A DNA stretch of 16,026 nt from DASVRA01 sp036388855 (GCA_036388855.1 DASVRA010000014.1:1-16026); one strand, 5' to 3'; positions 1-5,895 are shown, counted from the stretch's first letter. Numbers and translations are program-made. The notes: a model not told the origin generated them from the letters alone.

Positions 1-78
1 AGCAGGCGGTCACCCGCGTGCCGACGGCGCGGATTACGGAGAAATCGGTTGGATGCGCCGGCCGCCTCGGCTTAGCCG

Positions 79-384
79 TTAGATCGGCATCCGCATGATT
101 TCCTGGTAGGCCGAGATCACCTGGTCGCGCACGGCCATGACGGTCTCCAGGCTCGACTCGGCCGAGGCGACGGCTGTGACCACGTCGACCAACTCGGCCT
201 TGCCCTGGATGTGGTTGACCATCTGCCGCTCGGCGTTCCGCGAGGCTCCAACGGTGTCGGTCATGGCGCTCTTGACCAGGTCGGCGAAGGCCGAGCCGCC
301 GGCGGGCTGGGCGCCGCCCAGTGGGCTCGAGCCCTGCGCCTGGGTGACGGCGTAGGCCTTGGCGGCCAGAAGCGGTGAGATCAT
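79..384 (-). CDS. fliE: FliE, MS-ring/rod junction protein
   Basis: A 101-residue protein, the usual FliE size. FliE joins the MS ring to the proximal rod and is among the first substrates of the flagellar type III export apparatus. Seen: an Ala/Gly-rich N-terminal third, the core stretch FADLVKSAMTDTV, and the characteristic C-terminal helix VVTAVASAESSLETVMAVRDQVISAY ending EIMRMPI (shown here in two parts for position: about residues 67-101). It is the last gene of flgB-flgC-fliE; its ATG lies 11 bp after the flgC stop, so it is very likely co-transcribed from the promoter upstream of flgB. The next 78 bases to the window edge hold no recognisable gene. Identification rests on C-terminal similarity, length and position directly after flgBC. 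Confidence 0.95.
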   Translation of the reverse strand: MISPLLAAKAYAVTQAQGSSPLGGAQPAGGSAFADLVKSAMTDTVGASRNAERQMVNHIQGKAELVDVVTAVASAESSLETVMAVRDQVISAYQEIMRMPI

Positions 385-395
385 CGGCCCTTATC

Positions 396-815
396 CTACT
401 TCTTGAGGAGGTCGAGGGTGCGCGTCTGCATCGCCCGCGCCGTCTCGATCACGTTGAGGTTCGCCTCGTAGGCGCGCTGGGCCTGGCGCATGTCGAGCGC
501 CTCGGTCAGCGGCTCGACGTTCGGCATCTTGACGTAGCCGTTCGCGTCCGCAGCCGGGTGGCCGGGATCGTACTCGTTGCGGAAGGGGGAGGCGTCTGGC
601 CGCACTTCGGTCATAGCAACCCCTGTGGCGCCCTCGACGCGCGTCGGCTCGAACACTGCGGTCTGGCGTCGATACGGGTCGCCGCCCGCGACAGTCGCGG
701 TGGAGTCGGCGTTCGCCATGTTCTCGGCGATGATGCGCATGCGCGACTGCTGCGCGCGCAGGGCGGAAGCCGCGACCGCCATGGCGGTATTAACGGAACT
801 GGGGGGTTGCGGCAT
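396..815 (-). CDS. flgC: FlgC, flagellar proximal rod protein
   Basis: A 139-residue rod protein, typical FlgC length. FlgC is one of the proximal rod subunits (FlgB, FlgC, FlgF) that cross the periplasm inside the basal body. Seen: the N-terminal rod signature, with A-ASALRAQQSRMRIIAENMAN followed by ADST at about residues 13-39, and the C-terminal motif ALDMRQAQRAYEANLNVIET typical of FlgC/FlgG/FlgE axial proteins (about residues 105-125), ending in a short basic tail. The two terminal heptad-rich regions are what pack into the rod D0 domain. It starts 23 bp after flgB and is followed 11 bp later by fliE, the standard flgBC-fliE order. No separate promoter was seen in these short gaps. Confidence 0.96.
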   Translation of the reverse strand: MPQPPSSVNTAMAVAASALRAQQSRMRIIAENMANADSTATVAGGDPYRRQTAVFEPTRVEGATGVAMTEVRPDASPFRNEYDPGHPAADANGYVKMPNVEPLTEALDMRQAQRAYEANLNVIETARAMQTRTLDLLKK

Positions 816-838
816 CGCTCAGCTCTCCTGCGACGGGC

Positions 839-1255
839 TCATGCGCCGGGCTTGCGCACGGCGAGGCGCAGCATGCTCAGCGATTTTTGGTAGAGGCTGA
901 TGGCGGCGTCCTGGTCGAGCCGCGCCTCGGTCATCTTCATCATCTGCTCCTCGAGGACCACCTGGTTCTCGTCGAGCCGCACTTCGGAGTCCGGCCCCGA
1001 GACCCCCTTCCACCCCGACTTCGTCACCGCCTTGCCGCTGAGGTGGGCGACATTGGTCCGCGTCGGCGTCACCCCAGCCGCGGCGCGCGCGGGCGCCGCC
1101 AGTGCGTCCGGCACGGTGAAGGCCCTCAGGTCGGAGGGCGCGAATCCGGGGGTGTCGGCGTTGGCGATGTTCTGAGCGAGCAGCCGCTGGCGCGCGTTGC
1201 CATAGTCGAGCTTGCCCTTCAGGGCGGCGAACAGCGGAATCTGGTCGAGCGTCAT
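839..1255 (-). CDS. flgB: FlgB, flagellar proximal rod protein
   Basis: FlgB is the proximal rod subunit at the base of the axial structure. The start was placed at the ATG at 1253-1255, giving 138 residues beginning MTLDQIPLFAALKGKLDY. The reading frame is open further upstream to an ATG at 1345, but FlgB proteins begin near the IPLF motif, and the extra 30 residues would overlap a candidate sigma-54 promoter. Seen: RQRLLAQNIANADTPGF (about residues 22-38), the rod-protein N-terminal signature, and a C-terminal helix with LEEQMMKMTEARLDQDAAISLYQ. It is the first gene of the flgB-flgC-fliE operon and is divergent from fliO. No good Shine-Dalgarno sequence precedes this start, consistent with the very short leader predicted from the promoter position. 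Confidence 0.93.
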   Translation of the reverse strand: MTLDQIPLFAALKGKLDYGNARQRLLAQNIANADTPGFAPSDLRAFTVPDALAAPARAAAGVTPTRTNVAHLSGKAVTKSGWKGVSGPDSEVRLDENQVVLEEQMMKMTEARLDQDAAISLYQKSLSMLRLAVRKPGA

Positions 1256-1271
1256 CGAGACTGACCCTGCG

Positions 1272-1287
1272 GGCCCCTGACGGGCCA
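1272..1287 (-). promoter_or_regulatory. Candidate sigma-54 promoter for flgB
   Basis: On the minus strand this reads TGGCCCGTCAGGGGCC, with the essential GG-N10-GC spacing. The -24 half (TGGCCCG) is identical to that of the stronger flgF promoter; the -12 half is GGGC rather than TTGC, so the match is only moderate. The predicted start is near the purine at 1261, about 6 nt before the flgB ATG. The TTGCCGGGC element at 1359-1367, about 100 bp upstream, supports it. Confidence 0.5.
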
Positions 1288-1358
1288 TGGCGAAGCGGAA
1301 CGGCGGGCTTCTGCCCAGGATCGCGGTGGTGCGAAGGGCGCCCACCGGTGGGAAGACT

Positions 1359-1367
1359 TTGCCGGGC
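1359..1367. promoter_or_regulatory. TTGCCGGGC half-site, FlbD (ftr)-like
   Basis: This 9-bp sequence is identical to one arm of the perfect palindrome at 5846-5866, and it sits at nearly the same distance (about 98-106 bp) upstream of the candidate flgB sigma-54 start. Only a degenerate second arm is present. From memory, Caulobacter FlbD sites contain CCCGGCA-type half-sites; that assignment is inference. Confidence 0.4.
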
Positions 1368-1373
1368 CCGTGG

Positions 1374-1388
1374 TTAACGGGCCGTTAG
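1374..1388 (+). promoter_or_regulatory. CtrA box upstream of fliO
   Basis: TTAA-N7-TTAG, one base away from the CtrA consensus TTAA-N7-TTAA, in a region that is otherwise very GC-rich. It lies 26 bp before the annotated fliO ATG and 80 bp before the internal ATG at 1468. CtrA boxes commonly overlap the -35 region, so transcription would start near or after 1410, which bears on the choice of fliO start. Confidence 0.6.
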
Positions 1389-1413
1389 GCGCAGGAGCGC
1401 GACTCGGGCGACG

Positions 1414-1785
1414 ATGGCGCAGACGGGGGCGCGACCGGCCCTCGCCCGCTTTACCCTGAGTTCCGCCATGTTCCTCGCCGTCCTGCAGACCATGTTCGGC
1501 CTGGTGGTCACCCTGGGCCTCGTCGGCCTTGCAGCCTACGCGGCCCGCCGATGGGGACCGACGGGCATGTTCCAGGTCCGCCCCGCGGGCGAGCGGCGGC
1601 TGGCGATCCTCGAGAGCCTGACGCTCGATCCTTCCCGGCGCCTCGTGCTGATCCGTCTGGACGACGAGGAGCGCCTGGTGCTGCTCGGCGAAGGCCGACT
1701 GCTCGACCACACGGGGCCGCTGCGCACCCGCCCGGCCGCCCTCCCGAACCCTTCCTCCGGGCTCGCGCCAAGAGGGAAGGTCTAG
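1414..1785 (+). CDS. fliO: FliO-like flagellar export-gate assembly protein
   Basis: FliO is a small single-pass membrane protein that helps assemble and stabilise FliP of the flagellar type III export gate. Seen in 123 residues: one hydrophobic segment (about residues 23-43, LQTMFGLVVTLGLVGLAAYA) followed by the basic stop-transfer AARRWG, then a small beta-rich cytoplasmic domain with RRLAILESLTLDPSRRLVLIRLDDEERLVLLG, the typical FliO pattern. It lies 4 bp before fliP, the classic fliO-fliP pairing. The start is uncertain. The ATG at 1414 may be at or upstream of the transcription start implied by the CtrA box; the ATG at 1468 (residue 19, MFLAVLQTM) would give 105 residues with the membrane segment right at the N-terminus, and may be the real start. 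Confidence 0.87.
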   Translation: MAQTGARPALARFTLSSAMFLAVLQTMFGLVVTLGLVGLAAYAARRWGPTGMFQVRPAGERRLAILESLTLDPSRRLVLIRLDDEERLVLLGEGRLLDHTGPLRTRPAALPNPSSGLAPRGKV

Positions 1786-1789
1786 GTCC

Positions 1790-2587
1790 GTGGGCCGCCC
1801 CCCCTCTCGTCCGCCCGGCCTCGACGGCGCTGATCTGCGCCGCGCAACGCTCATCGCCGTTGCGGCTACCGTCGCCTCTCTGGCGGTCCCTACCTTCGCG
1901 CTCGCCCAGGCGCTGAACATCGACCTCGGCACGGGCGCGGGACTCACCGACAGGGTTGTGCAGCTGATCGGCCTGATGACCGTGCTGTCGCTGGCGCCCT
2001 CCATCGTCATGATGACCACCTCCTTCGTCAGGATCGTGGTCGTGCTCTCGCTGCTGCGGACCGCCCTCGGGCTTCAGCAGAGTCCGCCGAACGCGGTGAT
2101 TGTCAGCCTCGCCCTCTTCCTCACCGCCATCGTGATGGGGCCGACCTTCACCGCCTCGTACAACGCGGGCATCCGGCCGCTGCTGGATCACCAGATGGAG
2201 CTGCCCCAGGCGTTCGGCGCCGCTTCCCAGCCGGTGAAGACCTTCATGCTCGGCCAGGTGGACCGAGACGACCTCGCCCTATTCCTGCGCCTGTCCAACA
2301 CCCCTCGTCCGCGCACGGCTCAGGAGACGCCGCTGCAGGTGGTGACGCCGGCCTTCATGATTTCCGAGCTTAAGCGCGCCTTCGAGATCGGCTTTCTGCT
2401 GTTCGTGCCGTTCCTCGTCATCGACCTCGTGGTGGCGAGCGTCCTGATGAGCATGGGCATGATGATGCTGCCGCCGGTGGTGGTCAGCCTCCCGTTCAAG
2501 CTGATCTTCTTCGTGCTGGTGGACGGCTGGCGGCTGGTGGCGGGCTCCCTGGTCGAGAGCTTCCGCCACGGGCCGCCCGGCGCCTAG
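1790..2587 (+). CDS. fliP: FliP, flagellar type III export-gate protein
   Basis: FliP forms, with FliQ and FliR, the helical export gate inside the MS ring. The 265-residue product begins at a GTG 4 bp after the fliO stop; a purine-rich GGGAAGG lies about 13 bases upstream. Seen: an N-terminal signal-like segment (about residues 18-39), a hydrophobic helix about 56-75, the highly conserved block SFVRIVVVLSLLRTALGLQQ with SPPNAVI next (78-104), and the C-terminal block from ELKRAFEIGF through the MMMLPPVV motif to FVLVDGW (193-247). All are FliP signatures. It is somewhat longer than most FliP proteins at the N-terminus. Its TAG stop shares the tetranucleotide CTAG with the flgH stop on the opposite strand. 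fliQ and fliR are not in the window. Confidence 0.97.
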   Translation: MGRPPSRPPGLDGADLRRATLIAVAATVASLAVPTFALAQALNIDLGTGAGLTDRVVQLIGLMTVLSLAPSIVMMTTSFVRIVVVLSLLRTALGLQQSPPNAVIVSLALFLTAIVMGPTFTASYNAGIRPLLDHQMELPQAFGAASQPVKTFMLGQVDRDDLALFLRLSNTPRPRTAQETPLQVVTPAFMISELKRAFEIGFLLFVPFLVIDLVVASVLMSMGMMMLPPVVVSLPFKLIFFVLVDGWRLVAGSLVESFRHGPPGA

Positions 2588-3336
2588 AATGGAGAATACT
2601 GCTGCGCCAGCGCTTGCCCCGCCGGGGTGCGCGCCACGCGGGTGAGGTCGCCGCGGCCGCCGTAGCTGATGCGGGCCTCGGCGATCTGGGTGTGCTTGAT
2701 CACGTTGGCCGAGGAGATGTCCTCGGGGCGCACGATGCCGCTGATCAAGAGTTCGCGCAGCTCGTTATTGGCGCGGACCTCCTGGCGGCCCTGGATCACC
2801 AGGTTTCCGTTGGGCAGCACGCCGGTGACGATGGCGGCGATGGTCAGCTGGATCTTCTCCTGGCGGGCGACCGTGCCCTGGCCGGTGGAGGCGGTGGAGC
2901 CCGACTGGTTGATCATGTTGGCCGGGTCGAAGCCGGCGGGGAAGATCTTGCCCAGCGACTGCTCCAGCCCGAAGAAGTTGGTCACGCCCCCCTTGGTGGC
3001 GTTCTGGCGCGACACGTCGGTGGTGTTCTGCAGGCGGGCGGAGTCGTCGATGGTGATGGCGACGGTGAGGATGTCGCCGACGCGGTTGGCGCGCTGGTCG
3101 ATGAAGAAGGCGCGCGCGCCCGGCCGCCAGAGCGAGTTGGCCGTGGCGCCCTGGATCGGGCCCTGCTGGGCGGACTGAGCCGAAGCGATGATGGTCGGCG
3201 CGCCGCCGACCATGGCGGCGGTCAGGGTGGGACCGGCGATCGGCGAGAGCTGGGGCCCGTTGACCGCCTCCTTGACCGAGGCGCAGCCGGCGACGGCGAA
3301 GGCGAGACCGAGGAACAGGGTGGTGGCGGCGCGCAT
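2584..3336 (-). CDS. flgH: FlgH, flagellar L-ring lipoprotein
   Basis: FlgH forms the L ring, the outer-membrane bushing of the flagellar rod. The 250-residue protein starts MRAATTLFLGLAFAVAGC, a lipoprotein signal peptide with lipobox VAGC and the lipidated Cys at residue 18. Further matches: NSLWRPGARAFFIDQRANRVGDILTV (about residues 67-92, given here as one span; key residues W70, R84, GD88-89), the segment TGVLPNGNLVIQGRQEVRANN, and IVRPEDIS near the C-terminus, all conserved in FlgH. A good Shine-Dalgarno AGGAG precedes the ATG by about 6 bases, and the gene begins 11 bp after flgA. It is the last gene of flgF-flgG-flgA-flgH and runs tail to tail into fliP with overlapping stops. Confidence 0.97.
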   Translation of the reverse strand: MRAATTLFLGLAFAVAGCASVKEAVNGPQLSPIAGPTLTAAMVGGAPTIIASAQSAQQGPIQGATANSLWRPGARAFFIDQRANRVGDILTVAITIDDSARLQNTTDVSRQNATKGGVTNFFGLEQSLGKIFPAGFDPANMINQSGSTASTGQGTVARQEKIQLTIAAIVTGVLPNGNLVIQGRQEVRANNELRELLISGIVRPEDISSANVIKHTQIAEARISYGGRGDLTRVARTPAGQALAQQYSPF

Positions 3337-3347
3337 GGGGGCTCCTG

Positions 3348-4220
3348 TCAGCGGAGGGCGGAGGTGGAGAATTGGGCTTGGCGCAGGCCAGCGGCGGCGG
3401 GGCCGACCACGGCTTCACCGGGGCCGGTGGCGACCGCCTGGACGATCTTCTTGGAGGCCGGGTTCATGGCGTTGAAGCTGTCGCCCAGCGCGGCGGCCTG
3501 CATGGCCTTGGCCTGGAGCACCAGTCGGATGCCGTCGGCTTCGTAGGCGACCGCGATCACCTCGTCCTTCTTGATTAGAGCCGGGGCGGAGACATCGCGC
3601 ATCGCGGCGGGCGAGCCTTCGCGCAACGGGCGCTTGGCGGCCTTGCCGATGATGGCTTCGGGGTCGGAGGGCGCGTCAGCGGGCCCGCCCACGGCCTTGG
3701 TCCAGACGAGGTCTTCCGGTCCGATCAGTTCGCCCGCGTTGATCGGGCGGGCGTAGGCGAGCACCTGAGTGTTGCCGCGCGTCGGCGATGCGGCGGACGA
3801 AATCGGAGCGCCGGCCCGCGCGATGATGCGGCGAACGCCCTGAGCGTTGTCCCACTGAAGGCCGTGCTGACGCGCCAACGACTGCACCCGGCCGGCATCG
3901 AGCACCACGCTGGGGCCGGTCACCTGCGCCACCGCCACGCGCGACGCGCCGCCCGCGCCGTCAAACAGATCGCCGAGAGTGACTTGGCCGGAGGTGATGG
4001 AGACGTCCGGGCGAAGGCTGACTTCGGCGGCTTGCACCACCGTCCCGGAAAGCAGCGCCAGCGCCACCCCCAATCCGCTCATCCCCGCGAAAGCGGGGAC
4101 CCAGGCTTTTTCTGAAGCCCTCGCGCTCGACGATAAAACACCTGGGTTCCCGCTTTCGCGGGAATGAGCGGTAGGGTTAGGGGTCCGAGCCCAGCCTGCA
4201 CTGGTTTTGAGGGGCATCAT
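3348..4220 (-). CDS. flgA: FlgA, P-ring assembly chaperone, with REP insertion near the N-terminus
   Basis: FlgA is a periplasmic chaperone for P-ring (FlgI) assembly. The mature part is clear: AEVSLRPDVSITSGQVTLGD (about residues 65-84), then an SAF-like domain (about 152-213) with VLAYARPINAGELIGPEDLVW and a final FlgA domain with VAYEADGIRLVLQAKAMQ and GDSFNAMNPASKKIVQAVA. The N-terminus is odd. From the ATG at 4220, 1 bp after the flgG stop and suited to coupled translation, residues 18-48 are encoded by an inverted REP pair, so a basic start (MMPLKT...) is separated from the hydrophobic core GVALALLSGTVVQA. A second possible start is the ATG at 4080-4082 (residue 47), supplied by the REP itself, but that signal peptide lacks a basic n-region. 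The gene therefore encodes either 290 or 244 residues. Confidence 0.92.
   Translation of the reverse strand: MMPLKTSAGWARTPNPTAHSRESGNPGVLSSSARASEKAWVPAFAGMSGLGVALALLSGTVVQAAEVSLRPDVSITSGQVTLGDLFDGAGGASRVAVAQVTGPSVVLDAGRVQSLARQHGLQWDNAQGVRRIIARAGAPISSAASPTRGNTQVLAYARPINAGELIGPEDLVWTKAVGGPADAPSDPEAIIGKAAKRPLREGSPAAMRDVSAPALIKKDEVIAVAYEADGIRLVLQAKAMQAAALGDSFNAMNPASKKIVQAVATGPGEAVVGPAAAGLRQAQFSTSALR
4077..4169. repeat. Inverted pair of REP hairpins inside flgA
   Basis: Two 29-bp arms, 4077-4105 and 4141-4169, are inverted copies matching at 27 of 29 positions, separated by a 35-bp spacer. Each arm contains its own hairpin, CCCCGC-GAAA-GCGGGG on the left and the corresponding T/A-paired version on the right. 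The two differences between the arms are compensatory (a C:G pair against a T:A pair), so both hairpins are preserved. This is the layout of a BIME-like REP doublet. On the minus strand it encodes RESGNPG ... WVPAFAGM, a peptide familiar from REP elements translated in many proteobacterial genomes. Its length, 93 bp, is exactly 31 codons. Confidence 0.9.
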
Positions 4221-4221
4221 C

Positions 4222-5010
4222 TTACGACTTCAGCTGCGAGGTCGTGGCGAGCATCTGGTCGGCCGCGGTGATGACCTTGGAGTTCATCTCGTAGGCGCGC
4301 TGGGCGTTGATCAGCGAGGTGATCTCGGTCACCGCGTCGACGTTCGACGCCTCGGTGTAGCCCTGCATGATCGTGCCGAAGCCCTCGGCGCCGGGGTCGC
4401 CGGTGACCGCCTGGCCGGAGGCAGCGCTCTCCATGAACAGGTTGTCGCCCATGGCCTCGAGGCCGCCCTCGTTCATGAAGCTGGCGAGCTGGATCTGGCC
4501 CACCACCTGCGGCTCGGTCTGGCCGGGCGAGGTCACCTGAACCTGGCCGGTGGCCGACACGGAGACGTCGGTGGCGTCCTGCGGCACGCTGATCTGCGGC
4601 TGGATTTGGTAGCCGTCGTCGGTGACCAGCTGGCCCTCCGCGTTCAACGACAGGTTGCCGGCGCGCGTGTAGGCGGTCTCGCCCGATGGCAGCAGCACCT
4701 GCAGGAACCCGCGCCCCCGGATCGCCAGGTCGAACTTGTTGCCTGTCTGGGTCAGCCCGCCCTGTTCGGTGATCCGGTAGACCGAGCCGGCCTTCACGCC
4801 CGCGCCGATCTGGATGCCGGTGGGCACGATGGTGCCGCTGCCGGAGGACTGCGCCCCCGCCCGCTCCACGTCCTGGTAGAGCAGGTCCTGGAACTCAGCG
4901 CGCTGGCGCTTGAAGCCAACCGTGTTCATGTTGGCGATGTTGTTCGAGATCACCTCGACGTTCAGCTGCTGGGCGGCCATGCCGGTGGCGGCGGTGGACA
5001 GGGCTCTCAT
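4222..5010 (-). CDS. flgG: FlgG, flagellar distal rod protein
   Basis: FlgG forms the distal rod, the drive shaft that passes through the P and L rings. The 262-residue length is standard. Seen: the N-terminal MRALSTAATGMAAQQLNVEV followed by ISNNIANMNTVGFKRQRAEF, including the FlgG-typical NMNTVGFK at about residues 27-34; the internal FDLAIRGRGFLQV and TRAGNLSLNAEGQLVTDDGY; and the C-terminal SNVDAVTEITSLINAQRAYE with MNSKVI. The start is preceded by AGGAG about 8 bases upstream, and the gene begins 11 bp after flgF ends. FlgA starts 1 bp after its TAA, so the two are probably translationally coupled. Second gene of the flgFGAH operon. Confidence 0.98.
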   Translation of the reverse strand: MRALSTAATGMAAQQLNVEVISNNIANMNTVGFKRQRAEFQDLLYQDVERAGAQSSGSGTIVPTGIQIGAGVKAGSVYRITEQGGLTQTGNKFDLAIRGRGFLQVLLPSGETAYTRAGNLSLNAEGQLVTDDGYQIQPQISVPQDATDVSVSATGQVQVTSPGQTEPQVVGQIQLASFMNEGGLEAMGDNLFMESAASGQAVTGDPGAEGFGTIMQGYTEASNVDAVTEITSLINAQRAYEMNSKVITAADQMLATTSQLKS

Positions 5011-5021
5011 GGGCTAGCTCC

Positions 5022-5759
5022 TCAGCCGACCCGGCCCAGCCGCTCGATCGAGCGGGAGGACAGGTCGCCGGCCTGGTTCACGATGCGGGCGATGGTTTCG
5101 TAAGCGCGGCTGACCTCGATCAGACGGGTGATCTCGCGCACGGGCTGGACGTTGGAGGCTTCCATCATGCCCTGGCGCACCCGCGCCTCGGGCGCGGCCT
5201 CGGGCTGGAGGTTGGAGACGTTGCGGTAGAGGCCGTCGCCGTCCTTGGCCAGCGCGGCGGCGGCGGCGAAGCGGACCACGCCGAGCTTGCCGACGGTGAC
5301 GCCGGCCTGGCTGACCGTGCCGTCGGCGCCGATTGAGGCGGGGCCGCGCGCAGGGTCGAGCACCAGGTCGCCGCCGCCCGAGCCCTGCACCGGATGGCCG
5401 GAGGCGTTGACCAGGCGGCCCTGCTCGTCGAGCGCGAAGCGGCCATCGCGGGTGTAGCGCTCGCCGCCGGGCGCGGCGACGGCGAAAAAGCCCTCGCCCT
5501 CGATGGCGAAGTCGAAGGGGGCGCCGGTGGGCTTCAGCGCGCCCTGGCTGAAGTCGCGGGCCACGCCCGAGTCGAGGGCGAAGGCGACGGTGGAGCCGCC
5601 GCCGTCGGTGGCGGGCAGGCGGCGGGCTTCGCTCTCGACGGTGAGCTGCTCGAGCTTGAAGCCCGCCGTGTCGGCGTTGGCGATGTTGTTGGCGATGACG
5701 TCGAGCTCGCGCCGCAGCGTCATCTGGCGCGACAAACCGACGTAGGCGACGTTGTCCAT
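5022..5759 (-). CDS. flgF: FlgF, flagellar proximal rod protein
   Basis: FlgF is a proximal rod subunit. The start was set at the ATG at 5757-5759, giving 245 residues beginning MDNVAYVGLSRQMTLRRELD, which matches the usual FlgF N-terminus (MDN.IYVGLSRQ). The frame stays open to an ATG at 5807, but that start lies upstream of the sigma-54 promoter and adds 16 residues not expected in the family. Seen: VIANNIANADTAGFKLEQL (about residues 21-39), FDFAIEGEGFFAV with GERYTRDGRFALDEQG in the middle, and the C-terminal EASNVQPVREITRLIEVSRA. First gene of flgF-flgG-flgA-flgH. No Shine-Dalgarno is visible, because the predicted transcript starts about 2 nt before the ATG. Confidence 0.95.
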   Translation of the reverse strand: MDNVAYVGLSRQMTLRRELDVIANNIANADTAGFKLEQLTVESEARRLPATDGGGSTVAFALDSGVARDFSQGALKPTGAPFDFAIEGEGFFAVAAPGGERYTRDGRFALDEQGRLVNASGHPVQGSGGGDLVLDPARGPASIGADGTVSQAGVTVGKLGVVRFAAAAALAKDGDGLYRNVSNLQPEAAPEARVRQGMMEASNVQPVREITRLIEVSRAYETIARIVNQAGDLSSRSIERLGRVG

Positions 5760-5770
5760 GCCCAGCCCGG

Positions 5771-5786
5771 TGCAACGAGCGGGCCA
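5771..5786 (-). promoter_or_regulatory. Sigma-54 promoter for flgFGAH
   Basis: The minus strand reads TGGCCCGCTCGTTGCA, with the invariant GG-N10-GC and one mismatch to the consensus TGGCAC(G)-N4-TTGC; TGGCCC is also the form typical of Caulobacter flagellar promoters. The expected start is at 5760-5761, with a G at 5761, so the leader before the flgF ATG is only about 2 nt. An FlbD-like palindrome lies about 85-105 bp upstream, a normal enhancer distance. Confidence 0.85.
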
Positions 5787-5810
5787 GAATTTCCCCTGGA
5801 AAGACAATGA

Positions 5811-5824
5811 TTAAGATAGTTAAC
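5811..5824. promoter_or_regulatory. TTAA-N5-TTAAC, possible CtrA half-sites
   Basis: Two TTAA motifs, the second followed by C, are separated by 5 bp rather than the canonical 7. They lie between the flgF sigma-54 core and its FlbD-like site, at about -50 to -65 relative to the flgF start. In DNA this GC-rich, paired TTAA motifs are notable, but the spacing is non-canonical; this could be a weak CtrA or an IHF-like AT-rich bend site. Confidence 0.35.
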
Positions 5825-5845
5825 GGGCGGCAGGCAGCGCCGCCG

Positions 5846-5866
5846 GCCCGGCAAGTCTTGCCGGGC
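5846..5866. promoter_or_regulatory. Perfect palindrome, FlbD (ftr)-like enhancer
   Basis: The half-site GCCCGGCAA at 5846-5854 and its exact complement TTGCCGGGC at 5858-5866 are separated by 3 bp. It is centred about 95 bp upstream of the predicted flgF start, suited to a sigma-54 activator, and lies 9 bp from the fliL-side CtrA palindrome, where it could also repress fliL. No T-run follows, which argues against a terminator. Assignment to FlbD rests on remembered CCCGGCA-type ftr sites. Confidence 0.6.
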
Positions 5867-5875
5867 GCGGAACAT

Positions 5876-5895
5876 GGTTAAAGCCATCTTTAACC
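5876..5895 (+). promoter_or_regulatory. CtrA-like TTAA palindrome upstream of fliL
   Basis: The arms GGTTAAAG (5876-5883) and CTTTAACC (5888-5895) form a perfect 8-bp inverted repeat with a CCAT centre. It contains TTAA-N8-TTAACC on both strands, one base longer than the canonical CtrA spacing. It lies about 70 bp before the fliL ATG, where a CtrA-dependent class II promoter is expected; CCTAAGC at 5905-5911 is a possible -10 region. Confidence 0.55.

Noticed and set aside
1..78. Possible start of the next minus-strand gene (a GTG at 11-13)
   Set aside because: fliQ would be a reasonable neighbour, but only four codons are in the window; too little to call.
1256..1345. Upstream extension of flgB to an ATG at 1345
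   Set aside because: Adds 30 residues not expected in FlgB and would cover the candidate sigma-54 promoter.
2614..3546. Long plus-strand open frame opposite flgH and flgA
   Set aside because: Spans two clear minus-strand genes, has repetitive Gly/Ala/Asp composition and no plausible protein motif.
4077..4169. CRISPR or insertion-sequence reading of the repeat pair
   Set aside because: Only two inverted arms, no direct repeat array, no transposase; the hairpin structure fits a REP doublet.
4207..5103. Long plus-strand open frame (298 codons) opposite flgG
   Set aside because: It lies exactly antisense to the well-supported flgG and is made of Arg/Gly/His/Leu-rich shadow sequence without domain character; a by-product of high GC.
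5760..5807. Upstream extension of flgF to an ATG at 5807
   Set aside because: Adds 16 residues before the family-typical MDN.AYVGLSRQ start and lies upstream of the sigma-54 promoter, so it would not be on the mRNA.
5846..5866. Palindrome read as a transcription terminator
   Set aside because: No T-run on either strand, and it lies between divergent starts where no terminator is needed; an operator or enhancer is more likely.
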